DNA of 7,484 nucleotides from Oceanospirillaceae bacterium. Lineage in GTDB: Bacteria > Pseudomonadota > Gammaproteobacteria > Pseudomonadales > Balneatricaceae. The first letter of the stretch is position 1, and each line of letters starts with the position of its first letter. A program made the translations under genes and the position numbers. The notes below the pieces were generated by a model that did no database searches, was not told the origin of the DNA, and saw only the letters and a list, made by a program, of their open reading frames with translations. Below, one piece after another: positions 1-6,709 of this stretch. The stretch lies in the NCBI GenBank assembly GCA_003521845.1, contig DPHB01000004.1:68994-76477 (forward strand). The letters are read 5' to 3'.

Positions 1-49
1 TAAGGTTTTTCCATGATGAAAGGCCAGTTATAAGTAGTGGATTTGAAGT

Positions 50-2314
50 ATGGTTCAAGTACGTGATCATCATCCTATCAAGTCTGACGGCAGCATCGAC
101 ATCACTGCCTGGTTAGAAGACTTAACGGAAGAGCTGGAGATAAAAGATGTCCAGCGTATTAAAAATGCTTGTGAAATGGCCGAGACGGCCTTGCAGAATG
201 CAGCAAGTACTGACGATCAGTGGAGTTCTGATCCTGGTGTGGATTGTTTTCGCACAGGTTTAGAAATGGCTGTTATTTTAGCCTCATTAAAGGTTAATGA
301 GGAAACCTTGGTGGCCGCTATCCTGTACCGTAGTGTACGCGAAAACAAATTGCCATTAGAGGATGTCGGCAAAACGTTTGGGCCGACCGTTAAGCAACTA
401 GTTAATGGCGTTATGCAGATGGCGGCCATTAGCAACTTACAATCGCCGACGCGCGATAATGTGCTGGGCCAGACAGAAGGCCAGCTGTCTAACGTGCGTA
501 AAATGTTGGTGTCCTTGGTGGATGATGTGCGTGTGGCTTTGATTAAGCTTGCTGAACGTACCTGCGCCATCCGAGCCGTTAAAAACGCCGATCGCAAAAA
601 ACGTTACCTAGTATCCCGTGAAGTCTTTGATGTTTACGCACCCCTAGCGCACCGCTTAGGTATTGGTACCATCAAGTGGGAGCTTGAGGACTTGTCATTC
701 CGCTACCTTCAGCCTAACTCTTATAAGCAAATTGCTAGTCTTTTAGATGAGCGACGTTTGGATAGGCAAAGCTATATTCAGCGTGTGCTAGGTACCCTTG
801 AGCAAAGCTTGGGTGATGCTGGTATCGTACAGGCGGACATCATGGGCCGCGCCAAACACATTTACAGTATTTGGCGCAAAATGCAGCGCAAGAATATTGA
901 GTTTTCCCAAGTATATGACGTGCGCGCCGTACGCATACTGGTGCCTGAACTGACGGACTGCTATACCGCCTTAGGTATCGTGCACGGCTTGTGGCGCAAT
1001 ATTCCACAAGAATTTGATGACTATATCGCCACCCCTAAAGAAAACGGCTACCGTTCATTACATACGGCCGTTATTGGTCCCGAAGGCAAGGTGGTCGAGA
1101 TTCAAATCCGTACCTTTGCCATGCATGATGAGGCGGAATTAGGTGTTTGTGCGCACTGGTTGTACAAGGGCACCGATATCAATAGCAATAGTAATTCCTA
1201 CGAAGACAAGCTGGCATGGTTGCGCCAAGTTCTTGAGTGGCATGATGAAGTTGGTGATAGCAGTGCCCTTGTGGATCAAGTGCGTGCTGATGTAGAGCAA
1301 GATCGCATCTACGTATTTACTCCCGATGGGCACGTTGTTGATTTGCCCACTGGTGCCACACCCTTGGATTTTGCTTACCGTGTACATACGGAAGTGGGTA
1401 ATACGTGCCGTGGTGCCAAGATCCATGGCCGGATCGTGCCCCTGACTTATCGCCTTCAAACGGGCGACCAGGTAAACATACTTACCTCCAAGGGTGGTTC
1501 ACCCAGCCGTGATTGGATGAATCCGAACCTTGGTTATGCTAATTCCAGCCGTACTCGGGCGAAAATCGCCCATTTCTTTAAGCAATTGGATAAAGAAAAG
1601 AACGCTACCGCTGGTCGTCAGTTGGTTGAGCGTGAGCTACGCCGTATGGCCTTAAATGGTGTTGATGACGGTAAGTTGGCAGTTAGTTTAAATTTCAAGG
1701 TGGCCGAAGATATGTATGCGGCCTTGGGAGCCGGTGACTTGCGCTTGGCGCAAATCACTAATGCTGCCCAGCAACAAATAGAGCCGCAACTTAAGCGTCG
1801 CCAGCAGTTGGATTTGACCTTAGAAAGTCGTCGCCCACAAAAGGTGCAGGGTGGTTCTGAGCATATCAGTATTGCTGGTGTTGGTAATCTGCTGACCAGT
1901 TTGGCGAGCTGTTGCCAGCCAGTACCTGGTGATGATATTGCCGGTTTTATAACCCTAAACCGTGGCGTGTCGGTGCATCGCAAGGACTGCCAAAACATTA
2001 TTAATCTGGCCGACAAGGAACAGCACCGTATCATCAGTGTTAACTGGGCCGAGCGCGAAGAACGAACCTACCCAGTGGATATTGTGGTGGAAGCTTTTGA
2101 TCGTGCCGGATTGATCAATGATGTTATCTTGGTTTTGGGTCAGGAAAAGGTCAATATCCGTGCCATGAACACGGTGACTGATAGCAAGGTTAACTCGGCT
2201 ACTATGACCTTCACTATTGATATTGCACGCCTAGAGTTGCTAGGACGAATTATGGATAAGGTTGGTCAGCTGGCCAACGTACTGGATGTGAGACGCCAAA
2301 AAGATGGCAACTAA
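50..2314 (+). CDS. relA: RelA, ribosome-dependent (p)ppGpp synthetase
   Basis: RelA transfers pyrophosphate from ATP to GTP or GDP when uncharged tRNA sits in the ribosomal A site, making the stringent-response alarmone (p)ppGpp. The protein is 754 aa, against about 744 for E. coli RelA, and reads as that family from end to end. An N-terminal pseudo-hydrolase domain (about 30-180) has ILYRSVREN where active SpoT-type enzymes carry the metal-binding HD motif, so hydrolase activity is not expected. The synthetase domain (about 240-360) has YDVRAVRI (289-296) and EFDDY (321-325), the acidic motif typical of mono-functional RelA. A TGS domain starts near 418 (DRIYVFTPDG). The zinc-finger-like domain has C621, C622, H643 and C647. 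A C-terminal ACT domain covers about 674-750. The start MVQVR aligns with MVAVR of E. coli RelA; the ribosome site (GGA, 8 nt upstream) is weak. Its promoter must lie before the window. The TAA at 1-3 may end an upstream gene, but too little is present to say. Confidence 0.97.
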   Translation: MVQVRDHHPIKSDGSIDITAWLEDLTEELEIKDVQRIKNACEMAETALQNAASTDDQWSSDPGVDCFRTGLEMAVILASLKVNEETLVAAILYRSVRENKLPLEDVGKTFGPTVKQLVNGVMQMAAISNLQSPTRDNVLGQTEGQLSNVRKMLVSLVDDVRVALIKLAERTCAIRAVKNADRKKRYLVSREVFDVYAPLAHRLGIGTIKWELEDLSFRYLQPNSYKQIASLLDERRLDRQSYIQRVLGTLEQSLGDAGIVQADIMGRAKHIYSIWRKMQRKNIEFSQVYDVRAVRILVPELTDCYTALGIVHGLWRNIPQEFDDYIATPKENGYRSLHTAVIGPEGKVVEIQIRTFAMHDEAELGVCAHWLYKGTDINSNSNSYEDKLAWLRQVLEWHDEVGDSSALVDQVRADVEQDRIYVFTPDGHVVDLPTGATPLDFAYRVHTEVGNTCRGAKIHGRIVPLTYRLQTGDQVNILTSKGGSPSRDWMNPNLGYANSSRTRAKIAHFFKQLDKEKNATAGRQLVERELRRMALNGVDDGKLAVSLNFKVAEDMYAALGAGDLRLAQITNAAQQQIEPQLKRRQQLDLTLESRRPQKVQGGSEHISIAGVGNLLTSLASCCQPVPGDDIAGFITLNRGVSVHRKDCQNIINLADKEQHRIISVNWAEREERTYPVDIVVEAFDRAGLINDVILVLGQEKVNIRAMNTVTDSKVNSATMTFTIDIARLELLGRIMDKVGQLANVLDVRRQKDGN

Positions 2315-3095
2315 TGAAATGCAAAACCTGCTCGATATCATGGCTCAATTGCGTGACCCCAAAACCGGTTGCGCTTGGGACCTAAAGCAGGATTATCAAT
2401 CTATCTTACCTCACACCTTAGAAGAAGCTTACGAGGTGGCTGACGCCATCGAGAGTGGTGATCGTCAGCAGTTGCGTGACGAACTCGGTGATTTGTTATT
2501 TCAAGTGGTGTTTTATTGCCAGTTAGCGCGCGAAGATGGTGAGTTTGAATTTGCTGATGTGGCACAGGCTATGGCGGCTAAACTCGTCCGCCGACACCCA
2601 CATGTGTTTGGTGATATGACGGCGCCTGACAGTGATACCGCATTGGCCAATTGGGAAGCTATTAAGGCGGGTGAGCGGCAAGCCAAATCTCAATTTTCTG
2701 TATTGGACGATGTACCAAGGGCACTACCTGGATTACAACGTGCGGAAAAGTTACAAAAACGTGCTGCCAATGTGGGTTTTGACTGGCCAGAAATGCAGGG
2801 TGTGCTGGCTAAGCTAGATGAAGAAGTCGCCGAAATTCATGCCGCCTTTGCAGAAGGTGACATGGAACACGTATTGGACGAGTTGGGCGATCTCATGTTT
2901 ATGACGGCTAACATCTCTCGTCACCTAGGTGCTAATCCAGAGCAGGTGATGCGCGCTGCCAATGAGAAGTTTGAATCGCGTTTTCGCCATATGGAAGCAA
3001 GTTTGCAAAAGCAAGGTCACGATTTGGCCGACTTGAGTATCGATATAAAAGAAGCGGCATGGCAAGTAGCCAAGCAGCACCTAAATGATCAATGA
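2304..3095 (+). CDS. mazG: MazG nucleoside triphosphate pyrophosphohydrolase
   Basis: MazG hydrolyses (d)NTPs to the monophosphate and pyrophosphate, and in E. coli it has been linked to lowering ppGpp. At 263 aa it has the same length as E. coli MazG. Two tandem MazG helical domains are visible. The first has EEAYE (40-44) and ELGD (60-63); the second has EEVAE (173-177) and ELGD (193-196). These are the EExxE and ExxD metal-binding residues. Linker signatures RRHPHVF (96-102) and NEKFESRF (220-227) also match the family. The frame opens 11 nt inside relA, and an in-frame ATG at 2319 is an alternative start that would remove five residues; neither has a strong Shine-Dalgarno, so translation is probably coupled to relA. 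In E. coli the mazEF toxin-antitoxin pair lies between relA and mazG; here nothing does. Confidence 0.96.
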   Translation: MATNEMQNLLDIMAQLRDPKTGCAWDLKQDYQSILPHTLEEAYEVADAIESGDRQQLRDELGDLLFQVVFYCQLAREDGEFEFADVAQAMAAKLVRRHPHVFGDMTAPDSDTALANWEAIKAGERQAKSQFSVLDDVPRALPGLQRAEKLQKRAANVGFDWPEMQGVLAKLDEEVAEIHAAFAEGDMEHVLDELGDLMFMTANISRHLGANPEQVMRAANEKFESRFRHMEASLQKQGHDLADLSIDIKEAAWQVAKQHLNDQ

Positions 3096-3223
3096 CAATT
3101 TTGCTCAGAGAAGCTATGAAAGCTGACAATAGTGGGAATACCTAGGTCGAATGGCGCTACCTGTTTAATTTGGGTACACTACGCGGCCCGGTTAATAGTT
3201 GGGAGCTGGGAATAACAGGGTTT

Positions 3224-3281
3224 CTTCACTAACAAGTTTGAATTTTTCTACCAATAACAGGATGTTAGGTTGTTAGTGAAG
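3224..3281 (+). repeat. Inverted repeat 1 upstream of adk (12-bp perfect arms)
   Basis: Left arm CTTCACTAACAA at 3224-3235 is exactly complementary to TTGTTAGTGAAG at 3270-3281, with a 34-nt loop that shows no strong internal pairing. As RNA it could form a 12-bp stem; as DNA the two half-sites could bind a protein. The right arm also has complementarity to the left arm of the next inverted repeat. Confidence 0.75.
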
Positions 3282-3289
3282 GCACCTTA

Positions 3290-3331
3290 TGTGCTCACTA
3301 GGTGGCCCAAATTGGCTACCTAGTGAGCACA
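3290..3331 (+). repeat. Inverted repeat 2 / strong hairpin 36 nt before adk start
   Basis: The arm GTGCTCACTAGGT (3291-3303) is exactly complementary to ACCTAGTGAGCAC (3318-3330). The stem extends outward by T3290-A3331 and inward by one G-T wobble and three G/C pairs (3305-3307 with 3314-3316), giving about 18 bp with a 6-nt loop at 3308-3313. No T-run follows directly; the nearest is TTTT at 3341-3344, too far for a standard intrinsic terminator. It may be a processing, stabilising or protein-binding element, or a non-canonical terminator. The function is unknown. Confidence 0.8.
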
Positions 3332-3354
3332 AGCCAACAGTTTTGTAAAAATAT

Positions 3355-3370
3355 TGGAGTAAAAACAATG
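3355..3370 (+). promoter_or_regulatory. adk ribosome binding site
   Basis: GGAG at 3356-3359 lies 8 nt before the ATG at 3368. This decides the adk start: the upstream in-frame GTG at 3302 lies inside the strong hairpin, has no such site, and would add 22 residues that adenylate kinases do not have. Confidence 0.85.
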
Positions 3371-4018
3371 CGACTAATCCTCTTGGGCGCCCCAGGCGCT
3401 GGCAAAGGAACACAAGCTCAATTCATTTGTGAAAAGTATGCTATTCCTCAGATCTCTACTGGTGATATGCTGCGTGCAGCGGTTAAAGCCGGTACTGAAC
3501 TAGGTGTTATGGCCAAGCAGATCATGGACGAAGGTGGTCTAGTTTCTGATGAGCTAATTATCAATCTAGTTAAAGAGCGTATTGCAGAAGATGACTGTGC
3601 CAATGGTTTCTTGTTTGATGGCTTCCCACGTACTATTCCTCAGGCGCAGGCGCTAAAAGATTCTGGCGTACCTATCGATGGCGTGGTAGAAATTGACGTT
3701 GCTGATGCTGAAATCATTAAGCGTATGAGCGGCCGTCGTGTTCACCCTGGTTCTGGCCGTACTTACCACCTAGTGTTTAACGCACCCAAGGTAGAAGGCA
3801 AAGACGACGTGACGGGTGAAGATCTAGTGCAGCGCCCTGATGACCAAGAAGACACAGTACGCCAGCGTTTGGAAATTTACCATCAGCAAACAGCACCATT
3901 GGTTGACTTTTATAAGGGCCTTTTGGCGGCTGAAGAAGCAGGCGCTCCTGCGTATCACTATGTGGCCGGTGTGGGTAGCGTAGATGATATCAAAAGCGCT
4001 GTCTTCGCTGCTCTATAG
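3368..4018 (+). CDS. adk: Adenylate kinase
   Basis: Adk catalyses ATP + AMP to 2 ADP in the cytoplasm and sets the adenine nucleotide balance. The product is 216 aa, against 214 in E. coli, a long-form (LID-containing) enzyme. The P-loop GAPGAGKGT covers residues 7-15, the AMP-binding signature DGFPRT covers 84-89, and the catalytic or phosphate-binding arginines R36, R88, R119, R123, R156 and R167 all fall at their E. coli numbers. The LID carries H126, S129, D146 and T149, the hydrogen-bonded set used by Gram-negative enzymes in place of the four-cysteine zinc site. The start is fixed by MRLILLGAPG and by the GGAG site. It is preceded by a structured leader and followed after 17 nt by tsaB, so the two are probably one transcript. 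Confidence 0.98.
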   Translation: MRLILLGAPGAGKGTQAQFICEKYAIPQISTGDMLRAAVKAGTELGVMAKQIMDEGGLVSDELIINLVKERIAEDDCANGFLFDGFPRTIPQAQALKDSGVPIDGVVEIDVADAEIIKRMSGRRVHPGSGRTYHLVFNAPKVEGKDDVTGEDLVQRPDDQEDTVRQRLEIYHQQTAPLVDFYKGLLAAEEAGAPAYHYVAGVGSVDDIKSAVFAAL

Positions 4019-4035
4019 TCGAGAAGCTGCAATAT

Positions 4036-4761
4036 ATGCCTAATCTACTTGCCCTAGATACCTCTGGTACAGCCTGTAGCGTCGCTGTACTATGCCAACA
4101 AACTGGGCAGGTGGATCAGGTGTTTGCTTTGCATGAGGCCGCTGAACGATCGCACACGCAACGCTTGTTGCCCATGATCGAAGAAGTGCTCGCTATGGCG
4201 GGTATTCATCAGCGCCAGTTGCACGCCATCATCTATGGACGTGGCCCAGGCTCCTTCACCGGTATTCGCATCGCTGCAGGTGTAGCTCAAGGCTTATCCT
4301 TTGGCCTAGATATTCCCTTAGTTCCTGTTTCTACCTTGGCGGCCATGGCGCTGCAGGCTAGTGAGCAGTACCCTAACAGCGCTTATTTGTGCAGTTTGGA
4401 TGCGCGCATGAACGAGGTTTATGTGGGGGCCTATCGGGTTGATGAATTAGCTGCCGATCTGACACAAGTTTTGAGCCCAGAGCAGGTCATTGCTCCTGAT
4501 CTTGTGCTTCCCCCTAATCTGGATGTTCATGCCGAAACCGCTTATGTGGTTTGTGGTAGTGGTTTAGATGTGGCTAACTTCCCAGTACAAATAATTGAAC
4601 GCGCCCGCGCTTGTGTGCCAACTATGGAGCCCAAAGCGGAGCATATGTTAGCCCTAGGTGTGGCGCAACTAAAGCAAGGTAAAGGGTGTTTGCCAGAACA
4701 AGCCTTGCCCGTTTATTTGCGTGACGAAGTGACTTGGCAGAAGCTACCTCGTTATCAATAA
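4036..4761 (+). CDS. tsaB: TsaB, tRNA t6A37 modification subunit
   Basis: TsaB (YeaZ) is the non-catalytic partner of TsaD. With TsaE they move threonylcarbamoyl from the TsaC product onto A37 of tRNAs that read ANN codons. The 241-aa product (231 in E. coli) has the ASKHA-type N-terminus LLALDTSGTACSVAV (4-18), the HTQRLLP stretch (40-46), the family signature GRGPGSFTGIRI (68-79), DARMNEVY (122-129) and a C-terminal PVYLRDEV (225-232) before WQKLP, all as in E. coli TsaB. It lacks the metal-binding histidines of TsaD, as expected for this paralogue. GAGAAG at 4021-4026 sits 9 nt before the ATG and supports the start. It follows adk closely; uppP begins 88 nt downstream. Confidence 0.96.
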   Translation: MPNLLALDTSGTACSVAVLCQQTGQVDQVFALHEAAERSHTQRLLPMIEEVLAMAGIHQRQLHAIIYGRGPGSFTGIRIAAGVAQGLSFGLDIPLVPVSTLAAMALQASEQYPNSAYLCSLDARMNEVYVGAYRVDELAADLTQVLSPEQVIAPDLVLPPNLDVHAETAYVVCGSGLDVANFPVQIIERARACVPTMEPKAEHMLALGVAQLKQGKGCLPEQALPVYLRDEVTWQKLPRYQ

Positions 4762-4769
4762 AGCCTAAC

Positions 4770-4798
4770 TTGTTTTATACTTATCCCTCTTATATATC
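4770..4798 (+). promoter_or_regulatory. Possible sigma-70 promoter for uppP-rsmJ
   Basis: TTGTTT (4770-4775) and TATATC (4793-4798) are separated by 17 nt in the AT-rich gap after tsaB, with a start expected near 4805. The -35 matches consensus at only three positions, so this is a weak candidate; uppP could instead be read from the adk-tsaB transcript, because no terminator is visible after tsaB. Confidence 0.35.
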
Positions 4799-4849
4799 AG
4801 TATTATTTAACCAGTACCTATGGCTGGCTTAGACTTTATCGAGTAAATT

Positions 4850-5650
4850 ATGGATTGGATGCAAGCCTCGATTATCGCCCTTATTCAGGGGGTAACTGAA
4901 TTTCTACCTATTTCTAGCTCTGCCCACCTGTTGTTCCCAAGTTTGCTATTTGGCTGGCCTGATCAGGGTTTGGCTTTTGATGTGGCTGTTCACCTAGGTA
5001 GCTTGTTGGCTGTACTGCTCTATTTGCGCACGGATTTGCAGGCCTTGATAGTGGGTACTTGGCAGTGGTTGTGCGGCCGTGGTTGGAATAGTCAGGCCCA
5101 TATGGCTTTGCTGCTAGTGCTGGCAACCATTCCCGCTGTTATCGCAGGTTTGGCCTTTAAGGGGTGGATAGAAGTCAACGCTAGGGCACTGTGGGTTGTT
5201 GCAGCGACCACCATTGCCTTTGGCTTGTTGTTGGGTTGGGTAGATTGGCGTGCTCGTTGTCAGCGACAGATGCAGCAAATGAACTGGCAGCATGCTTTGT
5301 TTATCGGTATTGCCCAAGCCATTGCTTTGATTCCTGGTACCTCGCGCTCAGGTATCACGATGACCGCCGCTTTAGCTTTAGGCTATGAGCGCCAAGCGGC
5401 GGCACGTTTTTCTTTTTTAATGTCCATTCCGGTCATTTTGGCAGCCTCCCTACTGATGGTTTTGGATCTTGGTCATCAAACGCAAGCCATTGTTTGGCAG
5501 CCGATGCTGTTGGCATTTTTTGTGTCAGCAATAAGTGCTTGGTTGTGTATCCTGTTATTTATGAAATTGATTAGCAGCCTTGGTATGTGGCCCTTCGTGG
5601 TTTACCGCCTGTTGCTAGGTGTAGGATTGCTATGGTTACTCAACAGCTAA
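4850..5650 (+). CDS. uppP: Undecaprenyl-diphosphatase UppP (BacA family)
   Basis: UppP is an inner-membrane enzyme that removes a phosphate from undecaprenyl diphosphate, regenerating the lipid carrier for peptidoglycan and other surface polymers; extra copies give bacitracin resistance in E. coli. The product is 266 aa (about 273 in E. coli) and strongly hydrophobic, with segments near 42-60, 85-107, 112-131, 186-206, 216-238 and 246-264. The first conserved motif, QGVTEFLPISSSAHL (13-27), holds the catalytic E17 and H26; Q13 stands where E. coli has the first Glu of the (E/Q)xxxE motif, a known variant. The second motif PGTSRSG (162-168) supplies the phosphate-binding arginine R166. The start gives the usual short N-terminus; its ribosome site (GAG, 6 nt upstream) is weak. 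A tiny in-frame ORF of eight codons ends 3 nt before the start. The 3' end overlaps rsmJ by 19 nt. Confidence 0.95.
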   Translation: MDWMQASIIALIQGVTEFLPISSSAHLLFPSLLFGWPDQGLAFDVAVHLGSLLAVLLYLRTDLQALIVGTWQWLCGRGWNSQAHMALLLVLATIPAVIAGLAFKGWIEVNARALWVVAATTIAFGLLLGWVDWRARCQRQMQQMNWQHALFIGIAQAIALIPGTSRSGITMTAALALGYERQAAARFSFLMSIPVILAASLLMVLDLGHQTQAIVWQPMLLAFFVSAISAWLCILLFMKLISSLGMWPFVVYRLLLGVGLLWLLNS

Positions 5651-6414
5651 GTAGCTTGTCGGTATTTAGCCCAGAAACAAGTGCGCAAGCTGCAGCCTTG
5701 GCACAGACATTGGGTATTCAGCTAGTGCCAGAAATGCCAGCCACAGGCTTGGTATTAGCCTATGACGAATTGGGCTTGCATATACTGCCTGCTGACGGAC
5801 GTAGTGGTGAGGTGCGCGTTGATTATGTTGCCGGTAAGAGCCGTCATAGGCGCCTGTACGGTGGTGGTAAGGGGCAGCAAATTGCCAAAGCGATCGGTGT
5901 GCAAGCGGGTACTCGGCCAAGTGTGTTAGATGTTACGGCGGGCTTGGGTGGGGATGCTTTTGTCCTGGCTAGCTTAGGCTGTTCGATGTACCTGGCAGAG
6001 AGGCAGCCTGTGGTTCGTGCTTTGCTGGCCGATGGGTTAGAGCGCTTGCGAGCTGATGCTGAACTGGCGGACTTCGGTCAGCGCATGCAGTTGCTACCGG
6101 GTGATGCCCTGTATGCACTGCAAAACTGGCAGCAAGCGGACGTGCCGCAAGTGGTTTACTTGGATCCGATGTTCCCTCATTCGCGTAAATCCGCGCAAGT
6201 GAAAAAAGAAATGGCTTTGTTTCGTGACCTGGTGGGTGCCGATGAAGATGCCGACCAGCTGTTGGCGCCTGCTTTGGCCTTGGCGAGCCACCGAGTGGTT
6301 GTCAAAAGGCCGCGCTTAGCACCCGATTTGGCCGCTCACAAGCCAACCTATAGTTTGACGGGTAAAGCTAATCGCTTTGATATTTACGTCAATGCTTCCT
6401 TTAACAGTGCTTAG
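5632..6414 (+). CDS. rsmJ: RsmJ, 16S rRNA (guanine1516-N2)-methyltransferase
   Basis: RsmJ (YhiQ) methylates N2 of G1516 in 16S rRNA using S-adenosylmethionine. From the ATG at 5632 the product is 260 aa, against 250 in E. coli. It shows RRLYGGGKG (73-81), the SAM-binding motif I DVTAGLGGDAF (100-110), the acidic end of strand 2 at AERQPVV (122-128), the catalytic-type DPMFPH (178-183) followed by KSAQVKKEM, and VVKRP (223-227) near the end, a very close match to the E. coli protein. I chose ATG 5632 because AGGA at 5623-5626 sits 5 nt upstream and the added residues of the longer GTG-initiated frame (5587) are only the uppP 3' end read in another frame. Overlap with uppP suggests coupled translation. 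It converges on slyX. Confidence 0.95.
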   Translation: MVTQQLSSLSVFSPETSAQAAALAQTLGIQLVPEMPATGLVLAYDELGLHILPADGRSGEVRVDYVAGKSRHRRLYGGGKGQQIAKAIGVQAGTRPSVLDVTAGLGGDAFVLASLGCSMYLAERQPVVRALLADGLERLRADAELADFGQRMQLLPGDALYALQNWQQADVPQVVYLDPMFPHSRKSAQVKKEMALFRDLVGADEDADQLLAPALALASHRVVVKRPRLAPDLAAHKPTYSLTGKANRFDIYVNASFNSA

Positions 6415-6429
6415 CTGTTTACTAGGCAT

Positions 6430-6648
6430 TTAGTAATGGGGTGGTTTTTCGTTGGCTGGCGGTGCCGCTTGCCCTGTTGACGCGTCGTCGCGAATGTTTT
6501 TCACCTGTTGCGCCAATAGTTCTACCGTGCGTTGTAAACGAGCGATATCTAATTGCTGTTGGCCAACGCTCTCGTTTAGGCTATCGATAGTTTGTTCTTG
6601 GAAGGCGAATTGTTCCTGCAATTCAGCAATGGCTGACTCTTGTGACAT
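6430..6648 (-). CDS. slyX: SlyX family protein
   Basis: This is a 72-aa protein of unknown biochemical role, matching the SlyX family in length (E. coli 72 aa) and layout. It is almost wholly a predicted coiled coil with heptad-like hydrophobic spacing (about residues 5-52: I7, L10, F14, I21, L24, V28, L33, I35, L38, V42, L45, V49), then a Pro/Ala-rich tail ending in PPHY, the family's hallmark C-terminus. No signal peptide or membrane segment is seen, so it should be cytoplasmic and probably oligomeric. The start is the ATG whose complement is at 6646-6648; an AGG about 11 nt upstream is a weak ribosome site. It is divergent from the cold-shock-domain gene and convergent with rsmJ, 15 nt away. 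Confidence 0.9.
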   Translation of the reverse strand: MSQESAIAELQEQFAFQEQTIDSLNESVGQQQLDIARLQRTVELLAQQVKNIRDDASTGQAAPPANEKPPHY

Positions 6649-6673
6649 GGTTGGGTATACCTAAAAAAAGAAA

Positions 6674-6703
6674 TTGACAGATTTGTGACTAAAGTTTGAT
6701 AAC
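6674..6703 (+). promoter_or_regulatory. Sigma-70 type promoter for the cold-shock-domain gene
   Basis: A perfect -35 TTGACA (6674-6679) and a GATAAC -10 (6698-6703, four of six consensus positions) are separated by 18 nt. Transcription would start near A6710, leaving an untranslated leader of about 167 nt. It lies in the 228-nt gap between the divergent slyX and membrane cold-shock-domain genes and points towards the latter. Confidence 0.6.
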
Positions 6704-6709
6704 AGTGGC

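Larger units (their letters stand above)
3096..3367 (+). other. Gene-free interval between mazG and adk (probable adk leader)
   Basis: No protein gene is supported in these 272 nt. The first half (about 3096-3220) shows no feature I can defend; a TACACT hexamer at 3175-3180 could be a -10 box but lacks a convincing -35. The second half is dense in structure: two perfect inverted repeats (listed separately), a 9-nt direct repeat AATAACAGG at 3211-3219 and 3253-3261, and four alternating copies of TCACTA or its complement at 3226-3231, 3274-3279, 3295-3300 and 3321-3326. The adk ribosome binding site follows. There is no canonical U-tailed terminator after mazG, so read-through from relA-mazG into adk is possible. 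Confidence 0.7.

Noticed and set aside
1..49. End of an upstream gene such as rlmD
   Set aside because: Only a TAA at 1-3 and another at 31-33 are seen, with no readable protein; rlmD often precedes relA but nothing here shows it.
217..597. Minus-strand 126-aa frame within relA
   Set aside because: It is a shadow of relA; the relA frame is conserved throughout and the antisense product resembles nothing.
1180..1197. Short AATAGCAATAGTAAT repeat in relA
   Set aside because: It encodes a small Asn/Ser-rich linker between the synthetase and TGS domains, a place where length varies in RelA; not a separate element.
3117..3146. Nine-codon ORF after mazG (starts MKADN)
   Set aside because: It is too short, and has nothing beyond a weak GAGAAG upstream; expected by chance.
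3224..3281. Integron attC recombination site (CACTAAC ... GTTAGTG)
   Set aside because: The outer boxes do not fit the RYYYAAC / GTTRRRY consensus and the interior lacks the complementary L boxes; no integrase or cassette gene is nearby.
3302..3367. Longer adk reading frame starting at GTG 3302
   Set aside because: The extra 22 residues lie inside the strong hairpin, resemble no adenylate kinase N-terminus, and the ATG at 3368 has a good GGAG site and the family start.
5587..5631. Longer rsmJ frame starting at GTG 5587
   Set aside because: The added residues are the uppP 3' end in another frame; ATG 5632 has AGGA 5 nt upstream and fits the family length better.
6403..6436. Terminator between rsmJ and slyX
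   Set aside because: Only a 5-bp stem (6403-6407 with 6415-6419) and an AT-rich 6-bp stem (6419-6424 with 6431-6436) are seen, with no T-tract; too weak to call.
6452..6664. Plus-strand 70-aa frame opposite slyX
   Set aside because: It is the antisense of slyX, rich in Cys and Ser with no family resemblance; slyX is clearly the real gene.
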